DNA of 64,000 bases from Zygnema cylindricum (taxonomy: Eukaryota; Streptophyta; Zygnematophyceae; Zygnematales; Zygnemataceae). The notes under the pieces are model-generated. The model was not told the origin of the DNA and ran no database searches. It saw only the letters and a list, made by a program, of their open reading frames with translations. The stretch spans positions 28,075-92,074 of the forward strand of contig JBBHKE010000829.1 of assembly GCA_037447655.1 (NCBI GenBank), read 5' to 3'. The translations under genes were made by a program, and so were the position numbers. Shown piece after piece: positions 39,901 to 49,881 of this stretch. How positions within the stretch are numbered: the stretch's first letter is position 1; each line of letters begins with the position of its first letter.

Positions 39901-41328
39901 AAAGACTCCTTCCCTAGTGCCAGTAAAAAAACCTTTATCATCTAATACTGATGTAGAGATAAGATTTTTGTTCAGCTCCGGAATAAACAATACATCGGAG
40001 AATGTTAATATGGATGTCTTTCCTTCTACTAACACTTTTAGATCTACCGATCCTACAAGAGTAGTGGTGACTATCCTCCCATCCCCGTACTCTATCTCTA
40101 CGGTGGGAATCTTTCTTATCTTAGTGAACAGGTGCCTATCCTTACACATGTGCATGGAGGCACCTGAATCTACAATCCAGCCTGCTTCACCTTTCAATCC
40201 ACCGTAAGTACATTTCTGCCTTCGTGGAGTTTCGACCTCATTTTTCGCCTCCAACTCCTCATCCAAAAGGAGCTCATCGTCCTCGTCCTCGGATTCAGCC
40301 TCAAGTACCTGTGTGACAAGGGCCTTTTTCTTTCCTCTCGGGGTACCACCGGTCTGCCCCTCCTTTAACCGAAGCTCGGTTAGCTTAGTGCATTCTGCCA
40401 TATAGTTCCCCGGTTTCTTACAAAAGTGACATAGTCCTTTGGGAGCCCTTGGTTCGAACTCATCGGCCTGTTTTTTCTGCTCCCTACCCCTATAGTTTCC
40501 GACTGGTTTTCGGGAATCCCTGTTCCTCCAATCAGTCGCTGTTGCCAAGGCTTGGCCACTCTTTCCTCCCCTTCGGATCTCAATTGTATTCTCTTGAACG
40601 AGAATCATTCCTACCATTGAGTTCCATATCCACCTTGAGTCAGGCAAGTCCTGCACACGGTAAACTATGTTCACGAACTCATCAGGTAACTTCATCAGTA
40701 AACAGTTAACCTTTTCTTTTTCACTAAAATCTTTTCCCGCACTGTGTAGCTCCATGAAGAGTGTAGCAAGCTCATTGCAAAAATCCAACATATTTCCCCT
40801 TTTGTATACATACTCCTTAACTTTCTGATCAGCCAACTGTTGTTGCTGAATCGTACCACTTCGGTACATCTCTATGAGAGCCATCCAAAGATCGGATGCC
40901 CTTTCTACCTGCAAATGAGGACATGCAAGTCCTTGAGTGAGATGGCGTAGGATGAAGTGCTTTGCCGCCATATTGTTGAACTCCCAGGTTTCAGTATCAT
41001 TCTCCTCTTTCCTCGGAATAGATGACATGAATGTCGAACCAGTTGCTATTGGTGTGGTAGTCTCCTTCTCCTTTCCTTTGTCCACCACCTCTCCTTCTTT
41101 TGTTTCCTCCGTTGAAGGTGGGTCCTCTTTCCTGGTGAATCTGGTTCCTCCAAACCTTGGAGGAATTCCAAGACTTGATGGACGCCCCAACCGTCCACTC
41201 ACTATCCCCCAAAACCTTTTTTCGCATAGAGCTCCTATCATCATACTTTCCCAGTATATAAAGCCAGTTCCATTAAATATTGGTACCCTAGAGGGTGGGC
41301 CCATAACCTGAAACTCTGAGACCTCCAT
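36970..41328 (-). pseudogene. Copia B gag-pol polyprotein with three nonsense codons
   Basis: One frame of about 1453 codons. Gag is N-terminal; its zinc knuckle CHFCKKPGNYMAEC (about residue 298) has Asn for the zinc-binding His. Protease WIVDSGASMHM lies near 383. The integrase zinc region (HKRLGHVN, CSGCAQGK) lies near 520-555 and the core acids in VHTDIWGP, RSDNGGEY and EQNGVAERLNRTL near 580-680. RT follows (FAPVVRFPSVRI, YVDDLLVL), then RNase H (TWSDASYGD, MEAEYMAS, FCDNQAAIAI). The stops are TAA at 38854-38856 (between integrase and RT), TAG at about 38452-38454 (Trp in copy A) and TGA at about 37348-37350. The upstream 823 codons are intact. The start codon is inside the 5' LTR. Confidence 0.92.
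41294..41308 (-). promoter_or_regulatory. Copia B primer binding site (half-tRNA-iMet type)
   Basis: Plus-strand GGTGGGCCCATAACC abuts the LTR at 41309, identical in all 15 positions to Copia A. It matches the initiator tRNA-Met anticodon arm and lies inside the gag frame (codons for VMGPP). Confidence 0.75.
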
Positions 41329-42347
41329 AAGTCCTCAGAGTAGACAGCTTCCAAGAAGCCTCTAGGATAATCCTGACCCCTTTGTGTTTCAGCAAGAATA
41401 ACTGCCACCCTGGCAGACAAAAACCCTGACCACCTGCACCCCTGTGAAGGCAAGACTCCCCTGAGTCGATAGCAAAAAGAATCTCTGAATTTTCTCCCCT
41501 GAGCAGTAAGTTATGGAGGGTCAAAGTTGACCTTTTGTACATAAGCTCTCTGGGAGAGGGGGTCCTATCTTCTAATTTTTCTAAGTCCTATCTCTCTCAC
41601 AGACTCTATCTACTGGTGTACGGAACCAATCAGAATTGAGTTCCGTACGCAAAAGTACAGCTGCCGGTGTACTTTATGTACGGACATTGTACGACATGGC
41701 CAAAATGTCGACACATGTCAAATCCGAATTCGGTGCCGTAATCTCCGGAGATTCCACAATCCAACGGAATTTCGCCACGCGTCATCCGATGTGGCGATGG
41801 CCACAAACCGCCGAAATCTTCCTCCGCGATCTCGGCGCTAATCCCGCCCGTCCGATTAAATTCGGATTTAATCTTAGCCGTAATAAATACATGCGCGGTA
41901 TTTGTTTCACTTACGAAACAAATGCGCGGTATTGATTTTAGTCCGTACCGTATATATTACCGGATCTATGTATCCCGTAATCTGTTTATAGTTAAATGAA
42001 TTATCATACGTATACATGTTTAAATAATTATCAAACTATATACTACATAACACTAATCCTAGACTTAACGGCTAGGGCTACCGGCTATTTTCTGTCTGCC
42101 GGCCGGTAGGTACAAGGATCAAATCCTGCCGCCGGCACATACCTTTTAAATAAATAAATAAATCCTAATTATAAAATTCCCGTAAACCTCAGGATAGCCA
42201 AGGTAGCCATGGCTCTAGCTTCCTCTCCAATTTCTCAGTGACTGCGACAAGTTTGAGAGTTGGAGAGAGAAGTTAGAGATAGACTGCCTTGACTTCTATA
42301 TTTCTTTTCAGACCTAGAAAATACTAATAAAACCATTAGTTTCTACA
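41309..42347 (-). repeat. 5' LTR of Copia B (1039 bp)
   Basis: Same length as the 3' LTR. Differences seen include G/T at about 41491, G/T near 41543 and G/A near 41727. It contains the gag ATG at 41326-41328. The outer border is TTCTACA|ATGAT. Confidence 0.95.
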
Positions 42348-43411
42348 ATGATCGTGTCAACAACATGTTCCTTGTTTGCCAAAACAATTTTTTTGTCGAC
42401 TATGCTCCATTGTCGTTTTATCACTCCAAATGTGCGCTCGGAGCACATTCGTGAGCTACTATGAAAATAATTAAAAGACTTTTGAGGTTTTTCAAGGTCT
42501 TACCCTGGGTAAAGAATGTTCAAGTGTTTGCTGAGTGGGTACGCAACTTCTCCTATAATGAATGGTGGAACTTCCTTCCATGCAACATAGACTGAAGGGC
42601 CCCTCAACCCTCCCCTATACAAAATCGCATTACCAATGCCAAAATTTCTAAATACCCTAGCATCATGCACGCTCCCGGCCCAACCCACACAAGCATCTAA
42701 TATGCGTGTATTGCGTGCTACTACAGCTTGTAAAATGGTCATGTATTTCTTTTCATTGTCGTACTAATTTGTAGACCTCATCCCATCACTTAAACCTATG
42801 TTTATATGGGTCGCATCAATTGCTCCACAACAATTGGGAAACTCAAATTTATAATCACTAAATGCAAATACAAGTTGGTCAAATTGGGTTCCGGTTGGCC
42901 ACCTTATTAGACGTGGTGTGAGAATTTCCCACACGGCTCAACAAAATACATGTTGCTTCCTCAACACTGTTATGGCACTGACCCAAAAAAGCTCTCTTGC
43001 GCTTACACTTGAGTATCCGGTAGCCAATCGATAGATCAACATTTCTATGTGTTGTCGAACAAAAAGCTTTCGATTAGGTATATTGAGGAAAGTCGTAGGG
43101 GGATCGGTTTCTATTCGATGTCCTATTTCCTCTACCAAATAGGTGACAAGGTGACGTGGGAGACGAAATATTTCCCTATATCTATCATCACTACATCTAT
43201 CTATGTGGCTCATAGAAAAATGCAATCTTCGGGGTATTATGTAATACTCTCCTCAAATCCTCCGTTGTCCACGAGTATTAATTGAACTACAAAAAATACT
43301 CGCAATATTTAGGAAGGTTAGTGTTTGAGACCTGACTCTCTTCTGGATGAAATACACGAGGAAAGCTAGGATAACAAAGTCTTCATCAAAGTACTCTACT
43401 TCCTTTATAGT

Positions 43412-44410
43412 TGTTGATATTTGAGTATTTTATACGTCTGTATTAAGATAGAAAAAGAGCAGAGGCAGTCTGCCTCTAACTCTCTTTTCGAAGCCCCCAC
43501 ACTTGTTTTAGTCACTAAAGGCTGGATAGGGAGCTAGAGTCATAGCTGTCTGAGCTCTCCAGAGCGACAAGCGTAGATAATGATAGGTTTACCAAAAAGG
43601 TATTTGACGGACCCAGAATTTGATCTTCGTAACTACCGTCCGTCAAACCACCAGTAGCCGTTAGCTTTGTCTGTTAAGTGTAGGACTTGTGCTAAGAGAT
43701 ATACGGTTTGATAGATACTTAAATAGATACTCGTAGGGTTTTCCATTTAGTTGGATTACAGTTTATAGGGCATAGAAACAGCTGTACTTTAAATACCGGA
43801 CGAAACAAATACTACGGACATTTGTTTCGACGGTCCGTATTAAAAGTCGATTGAATCAGACAGCCGTCGTTAGCGCTAGCTTCGCGAAAAAATACAATTT
43901 GGCAGTTTGCGGACGCCGCCACTCCGGATGACACGTGGCAACATCATACGGGTTTACGGAATCTCCGGAGCGGAAGACCACAAATCCGAATGTGACAAAT
44001 GTCGTATTATAGTGATGTGGTACATGGATCGGACAGAAAGTACTCCGGCACCTGTACTTTCCTATACGGTACAGTCTTGTGATTGGTATGTACCTCAATA
44101 CTAGGGGGCTTAGAGAGGGTTTTAGGACTTAGAATATTTCTCGTAGGTAGCCGCCTCTCCTAGAGAGCATATTGTATAAAAAACAAACGTTGGCCAGCCA
44201 TAACAACTAACCCAATTGACCATTTTCAGTGATTCTTTTTGCTGCGGACTCAAGGGAAATCAAGCTACACAAGGGAGTAGTTGGTCAAGTTTTTGCCTGC
44301 CATGGTGGTTGCATCTCTAAGGGAAAGTTACAGTGGGTGAATGTGTCCAAAACTCATATTCTAATTTTGCATTCTGTGGTGGATCTGAGAACACATAAAG
44401 TCTTATTAAA
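43412..44410 (+). repeat. Diverged solo LTR of a related Copia family
   Basis: Opposite in orientation to Copia A and B but collinear with their LTRs. It starts TGTTGATATTTGAG, has AGGCAGTCTGCCTCTAACTC and ATTTGATCTTCGTAACTACC blocks, then GATTCTTTTTGCTGCGGACT and TTTTTGCCTGCCATGGTGGT, which match the reverse complement of the Copia B LTR. The right border and target duplication were not resolved, and no primer site or polyprotein follows, so solo or truncated LTR. Confidence 0.6.
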
Positions 44411-45977
44411 CTGGGGTGAAGCTGTAATGGGGTTTTGATTGTGAAGGGGTCAATCATTTGGGTTATATAAACTTGGAGTTGGCACTATCTAGATTAGCTT
44501 CTTTGGATCTGCGAATTGTATGCGACAATAGAGCCCATAGAATTTTAATAGTGAGAAGAATAAAAACTGTTAAAGACAAGTCCATTTTAAAAGGATGAAC
44601 ACTATATGTAACATTCTGGCAATAGGTTGCGGAAAACTTAGGTTACAGCAGCTGCACACGTTTCACTACAGAGAACGACGCAGGGACGAGGTGTCACGAA
44701 AAGAAATTCGGATTGGGGCTATGGATTGAGGGGTTCATCACAGTTGGGACAGGGATAATACATGAACGTACAAATGGTATATTCATGGACATTTGTACAA
44801 ATTTTCATTTTGCAAAGGTTTCTATGACCGTTGGTACAACGACAAATACAAGAACGTTGAAACTGTACATTAGCGTGACGCGACTAGATATTTTAATCTG
44901 CGTTCACCCGTACAGATATGCAATTGAGATTTTGTACTTTTCAAATCTTTCATTATTCTCTGCTGGTTTAACAAGATCCTACGTGGTTCCAATTGAAATC
45001 CAACACGTAAGCAATATTTGCCTCGCTGGCACGAGCTGATGGAGAAGTGACACAAATATTACAGCTAGTAAACTTGGCCGTACGATTATTGGGAACGCCT
45101 GATAGAGGTTCACCCTAATTTGGTCGCCCTAAATTTTGACTCTATCACCTTAAATAGAGTAAATGATTCTAAATTTTTCATTATACTATTTAAGGTAAAG
45201 TTAAATTAGCGTAAAAAAATTATAATATAGGTTCGTTTTAAATAGTGTGGAGTACTAAGTACTATCGACCATGCAAAATTGTACTTTTATAAGTATAAAA
45301 GTACAAATAATGATTTCATACAGGTCGTTATCATGTGACTGTGTTTTAACAAACCGCGTAGTGCAAACGTCATAGTGACGATAAATTGTACGTTTTGTCA
45401 AATTATGTACAAATACCTTATTTACAGTAGAGATATTAGGGCGCCAAATGAGAGTACTTGAATAAATTAGAGTAAAATTCCTTTTTGAAAAAGTTTTATC
45501 ACTCAAATTAGAGTTCATAACTCTAATTATTATTTTTCTCTTTTTTAAATCTAATTTTTTCATTACTCTACTTACGATTCGTGGTGTACTGTACTATTGA
45601 CACCTTGAGATTAATCCGTACAATTGTAGTACTGTACTCTACCCAATACATCGTGAGTTGTCTCAAACCAACCGGAGAGCGCTAACAGTCTAACAAACCC
45701 TCTTTGACAACGCCGCATGGAAGGTAAAATGAATTTTCAATTTTGGCAGGATTCGTGACGTTCCATTATGAGTTGTCAGCTCTATGTATTACTGTATTTG
45801 TTGTACATCGCGGTGCTATGCAGCTATATTGTTGTTTAGGGTTTTTAGGAATTTTCAGCACAAAAATTGCGCTCGTATTGTACAAACGTGTGTGTTTCCT
45901 TCGCAATTGCATCAGGGAATAGCTGCAGCGATGGCGCCTGCTATTTGCTATGACGACTACAGTATAGACTTATAGTA

Positions 45978-46477
45978 CATCGTGAATCGTAATTAGAGTA
46001 AATAAGGCTAATTCGGTCGCCCTAAATTTTGACTCTATCACCTTAATAAAGTAAATGATTCTAAATTTTTCATTATGCTATTTAAGGTAAGGTTTAATTG
46101 GTGTACAAATATTCTAATATAGGTTTATTCTAAATAGTGTGGAGTACGGAAGATGTCCGACCATGCAAAATTTTACTTTTATAAGTAAAAAGTACAAATA
46201 TTGATTTTATACAGGCCGTTATCATGTAACTGCGTTTTAACAAACCGTGTAGTGCAAACATCATAGTGACGATAAACTCTATTTTTTTTGAGATTCTGTA
46301 CGAATACCTTATTTATAGCAGAGATATTAGCGCGCCAAATTAGAGTACTTAAATAAATTAGAGTAAAATTCCTTTTTGATAAAGTTATATCACACAAATT
46401 AGAGTTCATAACTATAATAATGTTTTTCTCTTTTTGTTACTCTAATTTTTTTATTACTCTAATTACGATTTGGGGTG
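45978..46477. mobile_element. MITE family R, copy c (500 bp)
   Basis: It begins CATCGTGAATCGTAATTAGA and ends AATTACGATTTGGGGTG, with TA at 45976-45977 and 46478-46479. The interior is collinear with copies a and b. Confidence 0.75.
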
Positions 46478-46484
46478 TAGAGTA

Positions 46485-47758
46485 CACCGCCAATCGCTAT
46501 TAGAGAAAATAACGCTAATTCGATGCCCTCTTTTAAAATAAAAAAACCTGAAATACAATCCATAAGGGTCAAGTTCCATTAGTCGAAAAGTGGGGTAGCT
46601 TACAGAAATCCGCGACTATCCGTACCAAACCGTACCGCTTATTTTGTTTTTATACGCAAAACAACATTACAGAGAATCTTGCTAATACTCTCCGAAGGTC
46701 TTGGAGGTAAAGATGACTGTCGGATGTTCATCTTCGAGGCGTTCGCTTCATTTTTCTCTGTAGCTGCCAGCGTACCTGTAAGAGGTGGGTTGGTAGAGAC
46801 AGAAAAAAAATTAATAGTGACACGTTGGACGAATAGGCTACGTCACGATAGAACACCAACGAAAATTGACGAAATTTGCACATGGTATGCTTTTCAAAAT
46901 GCAACTCAAAGTTAAAAATGTAATCTCGAAACGGTCCTTCGCGCAATTCCTTACGTCACACTATTTCCAACAAAAGATTTTTGTCATGTTCGAAAATAGG
47001 AACCCTAGAAAATGAGATGGCGTAAAAGACTGACGTTTGCAGAAAGTACAATAGTTTTGTCGTATGTTGATTTGGTACGCAGGTGCATAGTACGCAAGTG
47101 AAGATTTGAAGTGAAATTTGTCGGTGTGATGATATTTAAAAGGTTTTAAGTATCCGGTCAAAACCCACGTGGTACCACTCAATGTATAACACGTGGATTA
47201 CAGACTATTCGTGAGGACCATCGACTCAATTAACCCGGTCTGTAGAGTTAGCCGTACGATTACAGGAACGTTTGATGGAACCTGGCCCTAATTCTATTTT
47301 TTCCATTATTCTAATTAGGGTTTTTTTTCAATTAGCGTTAATAATGGAAGTACATGCGATGGAAATAGTGTGGCGTACGGACATGGTATCTTTGTACGAA
47401 ATGGTACTTTTTCAATTACAAAGGCATAAAAAGACACTTAACATTATTGCGCACACATGCGAATGTGCACTGGAAGAAAGAGACGCAAACTCGTCGAAAA
47501 AAATAACGTTCTCATATGTTCGTCTGTTGACCGTGTGAACAACGCGACGGCGTACGAATTATCAGATTTTGTACGATTACACATATTACTGTAGACATCG
47601 AAAGGGCGGGTTTTTATTATTCAGAACAACCCAAATTACAGTTAGGGATTAATTAGTATATATATTTAAAAAAAAAAAAAAAAATCCCGATTAGTGTTAA
47701 TAACACTAATTTTATTTTTACGCTATTTATTTCTTTACTCTAATAGCGATTGACGGTG
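46485..47758. mobile_element. Family R-like MITE split by a family H MITE
   Basis: It begins CACCGCCAATCGCTATTAGA, with TA at 46483-46484, and ends CTAATAGCGATTGACGGTG, with TA at 47759-47760. A 723-bp family H element interrupts it. The right arm also contains a poly-A tract and a TTAGTGTTAATAACACTAAT palindrome. Confidence 0.7.
46566..47288. mobile_element. Harbinger-type MITE, family H (723 bp)
   Basis: It begins GGGTCAAGTTCCATTAG and ends TGATGGAACCTGGCCC, with target duplication TAA (46563-46565, 47289-47291). Subterminal TCGAAAAGTGGGG and CAGAGAATCTTGC motifs match the other H copies. Confidence 0.75.
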
Positions 47759-47760
47759 TA

Positions 47761-48888
47761 CTTTACCGTAGCATCTTTCGTACGCAATATGATTGTACGG
47801 TACAATATTTGTACAGTTATAAGACGCGTCACTGCGGTACATTTGTTACCTTTGATCCTCTGACATCAAAAGTCTGCGCGCGCGCCCACTTTTCGGCAAG
47901 AGACGGAAAGTAGGAGACTTCGCCGTAATTTTCGGAAATAAATATGGATGCGTCATGAAACGTCACGACGGCGACGATTGGGCGTCCGCAGCGATGACGT
48001 TGCAAAATTACTGCCAAACACGAAAAAAAAACTGGCAGCATGGACGTTCGGCCTTACACATTTGCAGACAAAACAGTCCGTACGCTTCACTCGTCGACGA
48101 GTCGCCCATGCAGATCACGCTGCATAAAATTGACATCGGGGTCTCGTTGCCACGTAGTACTCCTCTAACCAAAAATGTCTTTTCCGTCCACGTGTACAAT
48201 AACCTGCAAATGTACCTCCCCCGCTGGAAGCCGTATCCACGTGTTTTGTCAGAATATCAAAGAAGATGTTCAAAAGATATCCCCAAGCTCACCGACAAGT
48301 CGTGCATGCAAAAACTAGCCGTACGTGTCGGTTTGGCCTCTTATTGGCTCATAAACCGCGTGTGTCGGGTCAAAAAAATCGCAATTTTTGAGCGATTCCC
48401 CGTACAAATAGATCTTCCGTACAGAGGGCCGCTACAGTAACACCCGCTCTACTGACGAAGTGTTGTACAGGTTTAATTAACAGGCATAGTTGTCCAAATC
48501 GTACGGATTGGGACTTTCTTACGAAAATTACGTAATATTCGTCGATTTACTTTTCGCAAAACATGTACCAAATATCCGGAAGTCGTAACACTTGAAAATC
48601 CTTGAAAAATCTTGGAAAGTACGAAAATTAACAAGAATGTACGGAATTATATGGATAGTGTACCCTAAAAACCTAAATTACGGCAAATCTATGGCAACCG
48701 TACTGAAATATAAAAAATAGTACGGCAATGTACCCTTAAAACCCTAAACCTCCCCTAAAATAATCCTATAGAATACGGATATGCATGAACATTGTACGAA
48801 AATGTACGAAAAATGTAGCGCAGCTGTACGAAATAAACGGGAGAAGTTTCGTTTCAATTTGCGTCTAAGTTCAATGTAACGCTTAGAC
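47761..48888. other. Spacer between MITEs, no gene supported
   Basis: Rich in GTACG words, for example repeated GTACGAAAATGTACG near 48790. The 161-codon open frame at 47955-48440 shows no domain or splice context and is not called. Confidence 0.4.
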
Positions 48889-49133
48889 GATTAAATTTCA
48901 ATTTTGCGGCTAAGGGTGAACCTCCCATCAGGCGAAAAATAGGGTTCATTACTGGAAAAAGTGCATTTTCGTACAGATCCAGCTCATTTTCGTACATTGC
49001 CGTACTATTTTTTTTTTCTGTTAAACATCATTACTGGAGATTCGTCAAGATTCTCCAAAATTTTGAGCGACAATGTCGACCGTCAGATTATGTATTTTCG
49101 AGGCAAGCGGTCACTTCGTCGAGTGATTAATTA

Positions 49134-49881
49134 GGGTGACGTTCCATTAGACGAAAAGTGGGGTTTGTTACTGGACGCCGTACGTTTTCGTACAGTGTCG
49201 TACATAGCCGTACCACATAATTTTTTTTGTCAGACGAAACATCGTTACTAGAAAGCTGTCAAGAAGCTCCAATGATGTAGGCGTAATTCCTGACCGTTGG
49301 ATGTTTCACATTTTGAGATCCGCGAAGCAATCGAGCACATCATCCAGTGGGCCCCAACTCTCCTCGCCGAGGAGAGTTGGGGCCCACTAGATGATTGCCA
49401 TTGGTACACGTGAAAAGCAAAAAAATATCTACGTTGTACAAGCGATCACAAGCCTGCACGTCGTACATGCCACGTACATGCCATGTGCCTCCTGCCACGT
49501 TGAATGCAGGTCAGGTGAAAATATCCTCGCACGCTCCGTCTGACATCCACCGACATTCAACGTTTGCCGCGACCTTCAAGGTTTGTCGCGTCTTTTGCCA
49601 TTTCGTTTCGAAATTTTGACTTTCCATTTTGAAAATCAAAATCTAGCCAAAAACTTTATGTACTTATCATTAATAGCCTCTTGTGGTACAAAAATTTCGT
49701 ACAGATATTCCGTTTGTAGATTTTTTTAAAGATTTATAGAATCTGGACTCTAACCTACGTGGCGCCAATCATAATTGAGTAGAATTTGTTACTAGGCCGA
49801 CACAATGGAGCGGACTTCCAGTAAACGCTGCTAGTAGACTTGTCCGTACATTTACTGGGACCGCCTAATGGAACGTCACCC
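49134..49881. mobile_element. Harbinger-type MITE, family H, innermost copy (748 bp)
   Basis: It begins GGGTGACGTTCCATTAG and ends CTAATGGAACGTCACCC, with target duplication TTA (49131-49133, 49882-49884). It inserted next to the central hairpin of the outer copy. Its own centre holds a perfect palindrome at 49346-49388. Confidence 0.85.
49346..49388. repeat. Perfect palindrome, 21-bp arms, 1-nt centre
   Basis: The arms are AGTGGGCCCCAACTCTCCTC+G and its exact complement. With one mismatch the pairing extends outward to about 28 bp (ATCATCC / AGATGAT). Located inside the innermost H element. Confidence 0.9.

Larger units (their letters stand above)
35918..42347 (-). mobile_element. Ty1/Copia retrotransposon B (full-length, young)
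   Basis: 6430 bp with two 1039-bp LTRs differing at about eight sites by eye. The 5-bp target duplication ATGAT (35913-35917 and 42348-42352) is perfect. Domain order gag, protease, integrase, RT, RNase H shows the Copia class. It interrupts the last exon of the Harbinger transposase gene. The single long frame has three nonsense codons and no frameshift seen. Confidence 0.95.
35729..43225 (-). pseudogene. Harbinger DDE transposase, split by Copia B
   Basis: The host-side pieces are 43225-42500 and about 42470-42348, then (after Copia B) 35917-35729. The N-terminal helical part contains YREIFRLPRHLVTYLVEEI. The catalytic acidic residues are all visible: D in GAIDATHI, D in WAGSVHDARVF and E in MCSERTFG. 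PPFIIGEVAYPLSKHL also matches the family block. A GT-AG intron separates NILYPG from SSRMCSERTF (about 42471-42502). Two in-frame stops (TGA after KQHVFC, TAG after MRSTN) and the Copia insertion inside the last exon (between VVDTII and TVCTLHN) make it a pseudogene. The reading resumes without loss across the 5-bp duplication. The protein would cut and paste elements with GGG...CCC ends and TWA duplications. Confidence 0.85.
25149..45115. mobile_element. PIF/Harbinger-like autonomous element, interrupted
   Basis: It begins GGGTGAACCTCTATCAGG and ends CCTGATAGAGGTTCACCC, an 18-bp perfect inverted repeat, with the 3-bp duplication TAA typical of this superfamily. It carries the two genes of the superfamily, a Myb/SANT-like ORF1 (+) and a DDE transposase (-), tail to tail. 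Subtracting two Copia elements, an inner MITE and an LTR leaves about 6 kb. The left arm (25149-25800) and right arm (about 44700-45115) are recognisably related to the non-autonomous copy at 48914-50389. Both genes are broken, so the element is dead. Confidence 0.8.
25115..45586. mobile_element. MITE family R, copy b, split by 20 kb of nested insertions
   Basis: The left piece (25115-25148) reads CACCGCGAATCGTAATTAGA up to AACGCTAA. The right piece (45116-45586) resumes TAATTTGGTCGCCCTAAATT and ends CGATTCGTGGTG. Copy a reads AACGCTAATTCGGTCGGCCT across the same point, so the two pieces belong to one element. TA flanks both outer ends (25113-25114, 45587-45588). Together the pieces give about 500 bp, the size of copy a. 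Confidence 0.85.

Noticed and set aside
47955-48440. 161-codon plus-strand open frame between MITEs
   Set aside because: No domain, splice context or related copy seen. It lies in repeat-derived GTACG-rich DNA and is probably chance.
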